Shown: in pieces, positions 10,474 through 24,100 of the stretch
How positions within the stretch are numbered: position 1 is the stretch's first letter
Layout of the letters: the number at the start of each line of letters is the position of its first letter
Origin: Tetragonia tetragonoides
Lineage: Eukaryota > Streptophyta > Magnoliopsida > Caryophyllales > Aizoaceae
Reading direction: 5' to 3'
Length of the DNA stretch: 64,000 nucleotides
NCBI GenBank assembly: GCA_038025085.1
Contig: CM076142.1
Coordinates: 3,447,501 to 3,511,500 of the forward strand
Position numbers and translations under genes: made by a program
The notes under the pieces: model-generated
What the model saw: only the letters and a program-made list of their open reading frames with translations
What the model was told of the DNA's origin: nothing
The model's database searches: none

Positions 10474-13400
10474 GATGGGATTAGGAGGGAATTTGGTGTT
10501 TGCTGTTAATGGAGAGAGATTTGAGATACCCACCATCGACCCATCAACCACTTTGCTTGAGTTCTTGCGTACCCGGACCCGTTTCAAGAGTGTCAAGCTC
10601 GGTTGTGGTGAAGGTTAGCTTTACTCAATTCAACTCAACTCAACTCAACTCAACTCAACAATTTGTTTTACTTGCCTTTATAATTAATTTTTATTAATCA
10701 TATGAAAAAACAGGACTTGCTCAAATGATTTGCTTACACAGAACCCTGTTTGATTTATCTGTCTGTATCTGGAAATGAGTTTTTGTGCTGATTGCCTGAA
10801 TTTGAATTTGTGGGTTATGACTTATGAGTTAATAAATTGCTTGTTGGTGTTTCACCTTAATTTTTTGCTTTGATGTTAAATGGTATATAACTTTTGAGTT
10901 TTGACACTTAAGGAAATTTGAATCAATCTATGGAGGTACTTGGTGCTGTGAGTAATATAATACTAGCGACTGTTGATTTTATTGACCCTTTAAATGAATG
11001 GGTAACACCATAAATGCAAATTGGATTCTGTGGTTACCCTTTTCACTGTTCTGAGCCTTTTTTCCATGTCCCATATCTTCAATAAGTATCTCTTTTGCCT
11101 GATGAATATATGTCAAGTCATTCTGTCATCTTTGCAAATTGAAAAAGTGAAATTTCATAGTCTTTTAGGTTGACATAAGTGAGTTTAATCAAATAACAGA
11201 AGTAAAAATGGAGCCTATGTTAGATCAAACTTTTCGAATTCCTTTTTGTCAAAATTCAATATCCCTGGATACATCTGAGTTAATTCATAAGCATGATGAT
11301 AAGAAAATTAAAATTAATGGTTGCAGGTGGCTGTGGTGCATGTGTTGTGCTGCTATCCAAGTATGATCCGGTATCTGATCAAGTCGAGGATTACACTGTG
11401 AATTCATGTCTTACACTTCTTTGCAGTATTAATGGTTGTTCAATCATCACAACCGAAGGCCTCGGAAATTGCAAAGAAGGTTTTCATGCAATTCACCAAA
11501 GGTTTGCTGGCTTCCATGCCTCTCAGTGTGGCTTTTGTACCCCAGGAATGTGTGTTTCTCTCTTCTCAGCCCTTGTCAATGCTGACAAGAGTAGCCGGCC
11601 AGAGGCCTCTCCTGGGTTTTCCAAGATCAATGTTAATGAAGCAGAGAAGGCTGTGGCAGGAAATCTCTGTCGATGTACTGGTTATCGACCTATTGCTGAT
11701 GCCTGCAAAAGTTTTGCAGCTGATGTAGATATTGAGGATCTGGGATTCAATTCTTTTTGGAAGAAGGAGGATAGCAAGGAAGTTAAGGTGAGTAACTTAC
11801 CACTTTATGACCCCAGTAGTCAGATGACGACAGTTCCTGAGTTCTTGAAGAAGGAATTAGTGTCTAATATGCTTTTGGATTCTGGAAGATATTCTTGGCA
11901 TACTCCTGTTAGTATTGAGGAACTTCAAGGCTTGCTGGAATCAAGTGAGGCCAACAATATGACCCGACTGAAATTAGTTGTCAGTAATACAGGCACTGGT
12001 TATTATAAGGAACTAGCAGGATATGACACATATATAGATCTAAGATACATTCCTGACCTCTCAGTGGTCAAAAGGGATTCTACAGGCATCCAAATTGGAG
12101 CAGCTGTGTCAATCTCTAAAGCTGTTGTAGAACTGGAGGAGGGTGGCAAAGATACAATGTATGATGGTACTAACATGATATTGAGGAAAATCGCCAATCA
12201 TTTCGAAAAAATTGCTTCTGGGTTCGTTAGAAATTCAGCTAGCCTTGGGGGAAATCTAGTTATGGCTCAGAGGAATAGCTTTCCCTCCGACATTGCTACT
12301 GTGCTAATAGCTGTAGATGCACTAGTGGAAATAATAAGCAGCTCTAGGCGAGAGATAATCACATTGGAGGAATTCTTGGAACGGCCTCCTCTTGATTCTA
12401 AAAGTATAATTGTTAGTGTCAAGATTCCAAGTTGGGAACCAGTTTGTACTACCTTCTCCGAATTGCAGTGTGAATTGATGTTTGAAACTTATCGAGCTTC
12501 ACCTCGCCCACTAGGAAATGCATTGCCTTATCTAAACGCTGCTTTCATGGCTGAAGTTTGTCCATACAAAACTTCTGACGGCTTTAAGGTAAACAACATT
12601 CAGTTGGCTTTTGGTGCTTATGGAACTAGACATGCAACTAGGGCTAGAAAAGTTGAACAATATTTAGTTGGCAAAACTCTTGATCATGAAGTTCTTGGAG
12701 AAACTATGAAATTGATCCAAGCTACTGTGGTTCCTGAAGATGATGTTTCACATTCATCCTACAGGCAGAGCTTAGCTGTGGCATTTCTTTTTGAATTTCT
12801 AAACACCTTGGTTAAAAAGGGCTCTGAACTTTCTGTTGTAAAATTGAATGGGTACATTGATTCCGAGACAGGGACGGGATGTAGGGTGAAAGAGCATGAT
12901 ACCGTTCATAGCCAATCTCAGCTATTACCTGCAAAGCAAATTATTGTATCGGGTACTGAATACCGTCCTGTTGGGGATCCCATTGCAAAAACTGGAGCTG
13001 CTCTTCAGGCTTCTGGTTTGTTTCAACTTTTTGGTCATCTGCGCCTTTACTATAGAATGAGCATCTTGAATTTGCAACTTTAATTTGTGTGGTTAAGACA
13101 TTTGAGTAAGGACTTATTTGGACATCTGAAGACCATTGTTAAAAGTGTTATTCAACAACATTGTAGGTTGATAACCTGGCATGTTTTAGTCAAAGGATTC
13201 TCTTGCACAAAAAGATCACCATATTTTAGGAGTATAATTAACATTTCTGAGTTTTGCAAGCTATTTTAAAAGTGATCTATACTCTGTAACTTCTTTTTCT
13301 CCCTACTCATCAAAGACCAGCTTCTGCGTTTAATCTATGCTTTATGTCACTTTAAGCCTGCTTTAATTCCTCAATACATATGCAATCAGTTACATGGAAA

Positions 13401-16400
13401 AGTTTTTCCTTCCCACTTCTTAAGATATTTCGTCATCTTATTTTGTTGAAACTAGTTAACTAGCTAGTTTTTCTCTATGTTCGACAAGCAGTAGAATGTT
13501 GACATCGTGCTCACTCTTTGAGTTACCTTTCACAGGTGAGGCTATCTATGTTGATGATATTCCTTCTCCAACTGCCTGCCTTTATGGAGCATTTATATAC
13601 AGCACAAAACCACTGGCGAGAATCAAAGGTGTCGACATTCAGTCTGAATCACTTCCACAAGGAGTTGCTGCTGTTATTTCCTTTAAAGACATCCCAGATG
13701 GAGGGGAGAACGTTGGAGCCAGGACAATTTTTGGAACTGAGGCTTTATTTGCTGATGATCTTACAAGGTGTGCTGGTGATCGTATTGCACTAGTTGTAAG
13801 TCAATCTTCCTGTTGAAGCATATGGCATCTGATCCTCACTATATTTCTGTATTCTGGATTGTTTACTTGAAGTTTAGTTAGTTACTTGAGAGAATTATTA
13901 GGTTGCAGATACGCAGAAGCATGCAGATATTGCAGCAGCACTTGCTGTAGTTGACTATGACACAGAAAATCTAGACCCTCCCATTTTAACTGTTGAAGAT
14001 GCTGTTGAGAGGTCTAGCTTTTTTGACATCCCATCTTTTATTAATCCAATACCAGTTGGTGATTTTACCAAGGGAATGGCAGAAGCTGATCATAAAATAC
14101 TTTCAGCTGAGGTACTTCCCGTGAATTCAGTGTTTATTCTAGTTTGGGTTCAAAGATGTGTATTCAAAATGCATGAAAAATCAATGTATTGATTCCTGAG
14201 ATGCATTCTTATCACCAACTATTCTTTCCATTTGTGAAATATCTAGATCAGATTACCGTCACAATACTATTTCTATATGGAGACACAAACTGCCCTTGCC
14301 GTACCAGATGAAGATAATTGCATGGTAGTTTATAGTTCTGTTCAAGCTCCGGAATTTGCACATGCTGTAGTTGCGAAATGTCTTGGAGTTCCTGCCAACA
14401 ATGTTCGTGTCATCACCAGAAGGGTTGGAGGCGGCTTCGGTGGAAAGGCGATAAAAGCTATGCCAGTGAGTATCTTTATGCAATATATTATGATATTCTT
14501 GACATCCTACCCCTTTTCTGCCACTCAGGTCCCTGTATTCGTGTTCTTGCAGGTTGCAGCCGCTTGTGCACTAGCAGCGCAAAAACTTCAGCGTCCTGTC
14601 CGTATGTATGTCAATCGTAAGACTGATATGATCATGGCAGGAGGAAGACATCCCATGAAAATCACTTACAGTGTGGGATTCAAGTCAGATGGGAAGATCA
14701 CAGCCTTCCATTTTGATCTGCTGATTGATGCAGGACAATCAGCAGATGTTAGCCCAATGATGCCATCTAATCTTTTGGGTGCACTTAAAAAGTATGACTG
14801 GGGTGCTTTATCATTCGATATCAAACTATGCAAGACTAATCATACAAGTAAGTCCGCAATGCGAGGTCCAGGTGAAGTACAAGGTTCATTCATTGCTGAA
14901 GCTGTGATTGAAAATGTGGCATCTAGTCTTTCCATGGATGTTGATGATGTTAGAAATAGAAACCTTCACTCATTTGATAGCTTAACTCTATTCTATGAGA
15001 ATAGTGCCGGAGAGCCAGTTGAATATACTTTACCCACAATTTGGGATAAGCTAGCTTTGTCTTCGAGCTTTGATCAAAGAATGGAAATGGTAAAAACATT
15101 TAACAACACTAATAAGTGGCGTAAAAGGGGAATCTCTAGGTTACCCATATTGCATGAAGTGTTACTGAGACCAACCCCAGGTAAAGTTAGCATTCTTGGG
15201 GATGGATCCATTGTTGTGGAAGTAGGAGGCATTGAGCTTGGTCAGGGTTTATGGACAAAAGTAAAGCAGATGGCTGCCTTTGGTCTTGGTTTGATAAAGT
15301 GTGGTGGATCTGAATACCTTTTGAACAAGGTAAGAGTTATACAAGCGGATACATTGAGCATGATACAAGGAGGTTTTACTGCGGGGAGTACCACATCTGA
15401 ATCTAGCTGTGAAGCAGTTAGGATTTGCTGCAATACATTGGTTGAAAGATTAATGCCTATCAAGTCCAGATTGCAGGAAGATCAAATGGGTTCTGTTAAG
15501 TGGGAAAATGTGATTTCTCAAGTAAGTACATGCTCCAGGTTTTTTTGCTTTGTTTCTCCTTAACTACCTTTCTGAATCAATGAAATATCGAGCAGTTCGA
15601 ATACCATAATATAGCATGCAATAGACCAAAGTGCCTCTCTTCTCTCGAGGCTCCAACCTGTGGCAGGGTATATTGGGAGCGGGAGGTTAGATATATGTAC
15701 ACCTGTGGTTATAATATTCAATGTCTCAGTATAAATTGGCATGTAATCCAGAAATCACTACTAATGAGTATCGGTTGGAAAAACACTGAGTGAGTGGATT
15801 CAAATTTCTTATCCCTGACAAAGAAAATGTTGAATCCAGTCTCACTCTCTTGGTTTCCAAATGCAGGCATGGCTTCAAGCAGTGAATTTATCGGCAAGCA
15901 CTTACTATGTTCCTGAATTTACTTCCATGCGATATTTGAACTATGGAGCTGCTGTCAGTGAGGTAATTTTGTGTTGAAAGTAGTCTTTTTGTCTACTCCA
16001 TTTACAAGGGTAGCATTTCCTTGCACAACTAACTTCAAGCTAATATTAGGCAAGATGTGCAGCAGGGCGGAGGCGGACAATTGACAACTTGTTCTATTTT
16101 CCTAGCTTCACCACATGATTTTTCAGTTTTGTATTTGGTTCTTGGCCATTTAGATTCTCATTAGCTAGTGAGCATCATCCTCCAGTAAAGAAGTATGTAA
16201 CTGGCCAAGGAGATTATTGTTAGTTACCATCATCCTCCGATGAAGAAGTAAATATACTAGCAAAGACTTTTTGTTCCCAGGGCTCCGTGCAACTTCTGAT
16301 TATAAAGCTTTTGTGTCACAGGTGGAGGTCAATCTCCTTACCGGAGAAACTGCTATACTGCGGTCAGACATCATTTATGACTGTGGGCAGAGCTTGAATC

Positions 16401-17447
16401 CTGCTGTTGACTTGGGACAGGTAGATTTTAGCAGTTAGTTATGTCTTATTATCCAACTTGAATACAATATATATGCATATGACTGCTTGTTTTCTCTCTG
16501 ACATTGAAAAGTTCTAATTTTATGCCTTAGCTTATACTGGTTATGCACAGATGCATGGTTTCTAGCAAATTGCCATAGTTATAAACAAGTTAGATACTTG
16601 TGTAATCTTTGCTTTGAATAATTACCTCTTTGCATGATTTAGTGTGATACTACTACTTTATGCATCTCCACAAACAGATACTACTACTTTAGTGTGTGTA
16701 TACAGATAGAAGGAGCTTTTGTTCAAGGGATTGGCTTTTTCATGTCTGAGGAGTACCTGGCCAATCCTGATGGGTTGGTGACTGCCGATAGCACATGGAC
16801 ATATAAGATCCCAACAATTGATACTATACCAAAACAGTTTAATGTTGAGATCATGAATAGTGAGCATCACGAAAAGCGCGTCCTTTCATCTAAAGGTATA
16901 TGTGATAACATGTCTTTCTGATTTCCCTCCCCTCCCTGAAAAATAGAAGGAAAAAAGAAAAATCATCACCAAGAGAAGACTATCTTTTTTTATTACTTTG
17001 TTCTCAAAAATACAACTCAAACACAGTTTTAAGTTTTTCCATTGTGACTCCTGAAGTCCTGGGAAAAAATCACCTACTTGAGGGATTTCCCCTTTGTCAA
17101 GTGACTGAAGTTTCCTTTGCTTCGGTTTCTGAAAATCGTTTCTGATTCCAAGTTGCAAAGTCACCTAACCATGATAATACTAAATGTCAAGTAATTCTTT
17201 TGGGATTTTTATTGCAGCGTCTGGGGAGCCACCTTTGCTCTTAGCGGCATCAGTTCATTGTGCAACAAGGGCAGCCATTAAAGAAGCCAGAAGGCAGGTT
17301 GTTTCTTGGGTAGCTTCGGATGGCAGTGAATGTGACTCCCCATTCCAGTTGAGTGTCCCTGCCACAATGCCTGTTGTGAAGGAGCTTTGTGGCCTTGACA
17401 TTGTTCAGAAGTACTTGAAGACTTCAATTGCCAATACATGCAACTGA
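10460..17447 (+). CDS. Aldehyde oxidase (molybdo-flavoprotein), complete 10-exon gene
   Basis: Exons 10460-10613, 11327-13015, 13536-13795, 13902-14111, 14247-14465, 14553-15521, 15867-15962, 16322-16420, 16706-16895 and 17218-17447 sum to 4116 nt in frame (1371 residues plus TGA), the usual size for plant aldehyde oxidases. Order: N-terminal 2Fe-2S domain (GCGEGGCGACVVLL across exons 1-2), second 2Fe-2S domain (CGFCTPGMC, AGNLCRCTGYRPIADACK), FAD domain (SLGGNLVMAQR), then molybdopterin domains with GGGFGGKAIKAMP, MRGPGEVQGSF, GGIELGQGLW, and SGEPPLLLAASVH carrying the catalytic Glu. The family oxidises aldehydes in the cytosol, for example abscisic aldehyde to ABA or indole-3-acetaldehyde to IAA. 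MRGPGEVQ, not the phenylalanine motif of xanthine dehydrogenase, supports aldehyde oxidase. The isoform and substrate cannot be assigned. The intact frame and all splice sites suggest a working gene. Confidence 0.95.
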
Positions 17448-17574
17448 TAGCTGGTGCACTGCTTCACATTATGAACCGTAACTTCTGTTTCCAAAAGTTA
17501 AGAATATGTTGCAAAGTATTTTCAGAAGGGAAATGTTGCAAATTATATAGTTGTAAATTTCAGTACAGGTTTTT

Positions 17575-19620
17575 GGCCTTTAGGGCTCGGAATGAAAGTT
17601 GTTATTTTCACACAAGTTCACAATGGACATCTTTACGGGACATGAAAGGCTCGGGAGTTGTTATCAGGTCCCTATAAATCTCTAATGCTTGGACGGTCGT
17701 TTTCGGGTCACCCACTCTAAGAGTGGAACCCCGAAATCATGGGTAATACAAAGGGTAATACAAAGTTCCAAAAACCCAAATCGTCTACCGGAGTCATTGT
17801 GGTTTTCTTGGGTCACAATGAACTCCCATTAGAAAATTGGGAAAAAAATCTCAACCAGGCCTCGGGAAATCGAAAATAAAGGTTATAAGCCACGTTTTTA
17901 GACTTCTGAATGGCGCGAAACGCAAGTTGTTATTTTCGCACCATATTTTAACGAGCGATCTCTAGAGACATGTTAGGGCCCCAAGGTTGATTATTGAGTC
18001 GTTATTAGGCTTTGGACAACCGTTTTACTAATCACACACTATAAAGATCCAAACATCTAAATCATCGGTGGATACGAATTTCAGAGTTCTCGGATTGCCT
18101 ACCGGGGCACCCAAGGTACTCTTGGGTCACAATGGACCCTCGCAAAGAATTTTGGGCAAAAATCTAAATGAGGCCCCCGGACGCCAAAAATGAAGGCTAT
18201 AATCCATGTTTTTTAGGCTTACGGAGGGTCCGAAAATGAAAGTTGTTATTTTGCACCATATCGCACGGGGCACTCCCAGGGGACATAAAAGACTTTCGGG
18301 GTCGGTTATCGACCTCTATTAGGTGTGAACGCCCGTTTTACTGGTCATCCATTTTAAAAGGTCAAACAACGAAATTATGAGCAAATACGAAATTTCAGAG
18401 ATTCGGGTGACGACCTATCAAGGGATTATGGGTTCTCTTGGGCTGTAATAAGTTCAACCGTTGAATTATTGCCCAACTTTTTTTCGTAAGGGTGCATTAA
18501 TGTACATGGAGAAGACAAATGTGTAAAGAGATAGCAAGTGGACGAGTGGCTGCTAAGTTGTGACTTGAGTGAGTTGTCTAAAAGGGTTTTTCTCTCTTAA
18601 TTTATGTATGCATTTTATTGTTGCCTTCAATACCTTAGATTTTAATTTGTAGTTTATACTTTTTATTTTGGGTTGGTATCATTTTTAGATTATATGTATT
18701 TTTATTTATTAATTTATATATAATTTGTATTGGATTGGATTATTGGACTCCGAAAGGATGAGTCTGAATCCAATCCGAAAATCCAAAAAATATTTTTTTC
18801 GAGTCCGAATGCAATCCGAAATCCAAAAACTCCAATCCGAATTGCCTAATTTGGATTGGATTGGATTGGATTTTGGATTTAATCCGAATAAGTTTCACCC
18901 CTAGACATGGGAGGCCCCAGAGATCGGTTCTAGTCCCTATTAAGTTTGGGCAACCGTTTTACTAGTCATTCACTCTAAAGTGTCTATCATCGAACTCATG
19001 GTGAATACGATGTTCAGAGTCTCGGATAGCCTATCGTGGGTACCGAGGCTCCTTTTTGGTACAATGGACCTCCCAAGAGGAGTTTGGGTAAATTTCTCAG
19101 TCGCGCATTAGGAGGCCAAAAATGAAGGCTATATAATCCACGTTTTTGGGCTTTCTGAGGGTTTGAAAATGAAAGTTGTGACATTCTCACCATATCGCAC
19201 GAGACACCTCCATAGGACATGGGAGGCCTCCGGGATCGCTTCTCGGCTTCCTATTAGGCTTGGACAATCTTTTTATTCACTCACTCTAAAGGGTTGAACA
19301 CTGAAATCGTGGTGAATATACGAAGTTTTTAGAGTCGAATGACCTACTGGAGGTATCGAGGTCCTCTTGGGTTACAATGGATCCCTTGGAGAAGTTAGGT
19401 TGTAAATCTCAATCGGATCCTAAGAAGCCTAAAATGAAAGCTAATTCACGTTTTCTGGGTTTTTAGAGGGTCACTAGTAAATGGAAGTTGTTGTTTTTGC
19501 ACTATATCATATGGGACAACCTTAGAGAACTTGGGAGGTCCGAAGGTCACTTATCAGCTCCTTGTTAGACTTGAACCACTATTTGACTAGCCATCTACAC
19601 TCTAATTGACCGAACACCGT
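17575..19620 (-). repeat. Satellite array B, diverged and inverted
   Basis: Minus-orientation monomers of the window's ~305-bp repeat, about 310-320 bp here. Landmarks include 'accatatcgcacggg' (near 18257 and 19190), 'ggctataatccatg' and 'gggcaaaaatctaaatgagg'. It begins within ~130 bp of the aldehyde oxidase stop, so it may lie in or near that gene's 3' untranslated region. It is interrupted by unrelated sequence at about 18485-18903. It is more diverged from the other arrays than they are from each other. Confidence 0.85.
18485..18903. mobile_element. Insertion in array B, GGATT-rich, candidate non-autonomous element
   Basis: About 420 bp without satellite similarity breaks array B. The right part is rich in ggattgg/ccaatcc motifs on both strands (18720-18890) and ends 'gtttcacccctag', where satellite sequence resumes. 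The left end near 'aagggtgcattaatg' is a weak inverted match. I cannot show a target duplication, so the element class is open. Confidence 0.4.
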
Positions 19621-20780
19621 AATCATGCGTGTAGGGTCTTATCTTGTGGCCAACATTTGAACTTTTTCTAAATTACAAATAGATCTTAAGAGGGATATAT
19701 GTATCTGTATAAATTTGAAATGAGCCACCATGTGAGTGATTTGGAAGACAAATCATAATATGTTGTCAGTGGATCGTAATTGTGTCGGATCTAGTTGATT
19801 AAAGAACCTGGAAAAATAATGAATGCTCGATCTCTTAAGCAAACACGCAAATAGATAGTGTAACTGTGTAAGGGGAACAAGATTGCCCCTTTTTTCCTCT
19901 GTTAACTTTTTTGAAGAAAGCACAAAGCTTTGGAATATGACGGTTTAATCTCAAGTTCCCAACGGTAAAATAGTGACCATGGTTTTTAAATTCTCCTCGA
20001 AAACCTACTCCACTAATGTTGTTTACTCGATTCGGGCCATGGGGCAACGTTCCAAAATCCCGATCTGAATCTATTGCAAGATAATTGGCTGCTTTGCGGA
20101 ACATTTGGAGTTTGGACATCCTTTTATCCGTTTCCAGTTTATTACTCAATTCTTTTTTTGTAATAAAGCAACGTAAAGCGTACTAATTAGTTGATAAATT
20201 AAAGATGTTATTTGCATTCCAAATTAAAATAGTACATATAAGTGCTTGTAAAAGAAAAAAATTCAGAAAAAGAATATCATTTCCCTATGTAAGTGTTTAT
20301 GTGTCTTAATTTAATTGAAGGTACAAATTGCAACTTTAGAATGAGGCTGCACATTGACATAGAATCCCTCATATGATTTCTTTGTTTAAAAATTAATAGT
20401 AAGTATTCACTTGAAAATGACGTAATATTTTGTTACTTAGGGTACATAAGTTGAAGAATTATGAATACAATTTTTGAACCTAAGAATCTAGTAAATCTTC
20501 ACTATTAATTTTTGTTGACATCTTGTTAAAGTTGTGAACTTGTTAATTGTTATCCTTCACCCTACAAGTCTACAAGCCTACAACACAAAGAAATAACAAT
20601 TAAATTGAATATTTAAAAAAAAAATTGCAACAATAACAAAAAGTACTCTTACAAAATTTGTTTTTTTTTTTTTTTTTTTGAGGGATTTACAAAATTTGTT
20701 TTAATATAGTAATAGTGAAAAAATTAAAAGGATTTATTTTAGAGGGAAAAGACGTGGGAGGTGGCAGGTGGGTGACGGAC
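19621..20780. other. Intergenic AT-rich region with one unrecognised minus ORF
   Basis: No gene recognised. A minus-strand frame of 104 codons (19835-20149) includes 'RKAANYLAIDSDRDFGTLPH' but matches no family I know. It may be chance or transposon-derived. The rest is AT-rich upstream DNA of the beta-glucosidase pseudogene. Confidence 0.4.
20649..20698 (-). mobile_element. Tiny retroposon remnant: poly(T) between 12-bp direct repeats
   Basis: TTACAAAATTTG occurs at 20649-20660 and again at 20687-20698. Between them is only a T-run followed by 'gaggga'. This is the footprint expected of a severely 5'-truncated poly(A) retroposon (LINE or SINE) inserted on the minus strand with a 12-bp target duplication. 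Confidence 0.5.
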
Positions 20781-20789
20781 TGACGGTTT

Positions 20790-20940
20790 AATCCTATAAA
20801 GAGCAGCTCATACTTGCGACAGACTTTCACCTCTCTCTGCATTTGTCATCTCTCTCTCTCTCTCTCCTATTCTCCTTAGCTTGTTTCCTTCCATTAGAGG
20901 GGGACTAAACAAACTCGGTGCCTCGAGAAGCTCAACACAA
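20790..20940 (+). promoter_or_regulatory. Promoter and CT-rich leader of the beta-glucosidase pseudogene
   Basis: A TATA-like CTATAAAG lies near 20794. About 35-90 bp downstream is a pyrimidine-rich leader ('ctctctctctctctcctatt'), common in plant 5' untranslated regions. The pseudogene ATG is at 21197. The promoter looks intact although the coding region is not. Confidence 0.5.
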
Positions 20941-21196
20941 CACACACACACACTCTCTCTCTGGCAAGTGTAAAGCATTATCCTTTTACTTCATTTATTC
21001 TTCATTGCTACCCTAAATCCAGAATCCTTTTCACATTTCATCAAATCTTCCAATATTTATTCAGTATATGTTCTTCCTTGCTTACAAAGTTTCAAGCTTG
21101 TTGCTTTATTCATTTTTTCCTTGTTTATTTTTGTTGTTTAAAGCTTTGTTCTTTTGTTACATTCCAGATTTGAGGAAAACAGAGGTATACAAGAAA

Positions 21197-24100
21197 ATGG
21201 GGAAAATCACAAAACCCCAGTTGGGGTTTTTGGTGTTATTGTTGTGTTCATGCCTTATACAAGCAGAATACATGAAATATAAAGACCCAAAAGTACCAGT
21301 TAATAAGAGGGTTAGAGACCTTCTCTCCCGGATGACCTTGGAAGAAAAGATTGGCCAAATGGTCCAAATTGAGCGCAAAGTTGCTACATTTTATATCATG
21401 AAAAATTCCTTTATTGGTATGTACTAGTACTTTAACCATTTTCAATTTCATCAATTTATCTACATTTTTGCTGAATATTCTTGCTTATCTGAACCAAAAG
21501 TTGCTTTTTTGAACTGGGAACATTGCAAGTTTGGATTTTGTGCACCTTCAGTCAGTTCAATGGATACCCATTTCGATTTAAGTACTTATTGATTAGATTT
21601 TGTTGTCAAAATTTGTTCTTGGGTTTGAAATTGATGTGATTTTTTGCAATTTGTGTATCCAGGGAGTGTGTTGAGTGGAGGTGGGAGTGTCCCAGGTCCT
21701 AAGGCATCTGCTGAGGCATGGGTTAATATGGTGAATGAACTCCAAAAGGGTGCTCTTTCTACCAGGCTTGGTATTCCCATGATTTATGGAATTGATGCGT
21801 TCATGGTCATAACAATGTCTATAATGCCACTATGTTCCCTCATAATGTGGGTCTTGGTGCTACAAGGCAAGTATCATATATTGCTCCATCTATATACCAA
21901 TTTGATATTGTATGATTTAATCTTGTTTCCAAAGCATTAGTATCCATCATGATTTTTGTCACATTATGTTATGATTGTAAATACTTTATTCATGGAATTA
22001 GGTCCCAAAACTAATCATTACTCATGCATCAAGTATTGTTATGATGCTTTTGGTTAATGGTTAAAATGGTAATGAACACATTGTTGGGCTATATTTGACA
22101 TGTATGATTGTGATTGTGCCCTTTTAGAGATCCTGACCTTGTCAAGAGGATTGGAGCTGCCACTGCACTTGAAGTTAGAGCTACAGGGATTCCCTATAGT
22201 TTTGCCCCGTGTATCACGGTAATTAACTAAACTAATGTACATCATCTCTTGATGAAAATGTGACCAATTTGGTTGTCTAATTACATCTTGTCCTTATTTG
22301 TCAAAATAGGTTTGTAGGGATCCAAGATGGGGACGGTGTTAGAGAGCTACAGTGAAGACCGCCATATCGTTCAGATGATGACTGAAATCATTCCTGGATT
22401 ACAAGGAGATATCCCTGCTGATTATCCAAAGGGGTTTCCTTATGTTGCTGGAAAGTAAGGGTCCTTTTCAATTGATTGCTGTTTTGTTAGAAATCATGTC
22501 TCATTTATATGTGGATCTTTTGCACTTTCAAATGTCAATCTTAGAATGATGCTAATTCATGAATTCACAACTGTCCAAATTTAAGTGTGAATATGACCTT
22601 TAGCATGATAGCATCAGAACTTGTCTGTTTGGTCACATTTTGTACTGTTAATTATATTAAGACACTAATTCTTGAATTTACAACGGTCCAAAATGTCTGT
22701 AAATATGACTGTCAATTGACAATTATGTGCATGCAGTAAATGTGGTAGGTAGGACTGTAGGAGTAAGATTTATGCATTTTGGGTACTCACTTTTTGTTAC
22801 AGATGATGACCACCACCGCCATTAGTTTGAAGCACGTTGTATTTTTGTACTTTGTAGCTTTAGTGGGCCACAACTCATATGCACTGCATAAAGATTAGGA
22901 ATAGATATTAGAAAAACAAAGATTTCATTTTCTGTTCTTATAAGACAATAAAGCCGGCCTGTATGCACGTTATTATCCAGGACTTACCTTTGGTATAGAA
23001 TCTTGGCCGTTGAATGAGCCAAAAAACACTCTTTGTCAATTCAATTTTATTTATTTATCATTGATATTTCTTGCAAACCCTATTTGAAAATATTGCTCCA
23101 TTTTGTTTGACAGCAAATATTTTTGAATCTCAGTGCATTATTCTGAGCTGTAACGAATGAATTTACTGCCATAATTTCAGAATATGACTGTCAGTTAACC
23201 TTGGTAAAAAAAAACATGAAGAATGAGAATGAACTGTGTCAGTGTGACACAGTGTCACTGTGTACTGTTAGAAGATCAGCATAATCTAATCGTTCTTGTT
23301 AATTTGTTTAGGAAAAATGTAGCGGGTTGTGCCAAGCATTTTGTTGGTGATGGCGGGACTCAAAACGGTATAAATGAGAATAACACTGTGATCCCTCTTC
23401 AAGAACTGTTAGACATCCATATGCCAGCATACCTAGACTCCATAAAGAAAGGTGTTGCTACAGTTATGGTGTCTTACTCTAGCTGGAACGTGCTGAAGAT
23501 GCATGCCAATCGCAATCTTGTCTCTGGTTTCCTCAAGAATAAGCTCAAGTTTCGGATAAGGAGCTAATTTCACACCTTAACATGGTATGTTGAGCAAATG
23601 CAAGAGCTTAACATGCATGGTCTTATCGTCGCTGATTTTTTGCAGGGTTTTGTCATATCCGATTGGGAGGGTATTGACAGGATCACCTCTCCCCCTCATG
23701 CAAACTACAGTTACTCAGTTCAAGCCGGAGTTCAGGCTGGGATTGATATGATCATGATCCCAAACAACTACAATGAGTTCATTGATGATCTTAAGCTCCC
23801 GGTCCAGAAAAACATTATCCCGATGAAAAGAATCGATGATGCTGTCACCAGGATCCTGAGGGTGAAATTTGTCATGGGGTTATTCTAGAACCCGATAGCT
23901 GATCTCAGCCTTGTCAACCAAGTTGGCAGCAAGGTGAGAAAGAAAACCATGCCTGTATCACAATTTACATATGGTACGTCCCTCTTGAAAAGTTCTCATC
24001 AGTTAGTGTGATTTGAGCAGGAGCACAGAGAATTGGCAAGAGAAGCAGTGCGGAAATCTCTTGTTCTTCTAAAGAATGGCAAATCAGCTTCTAAGCCATT

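Noticed and set aside
13016..13083. Continuation of the aldehyde oxidase exon 2 frame past 13015
   Set aside because: A GT donor at 13016 joins in frame to 13536 (GEAIYVDDI), restoring the family sequence. The extra residues are intron.
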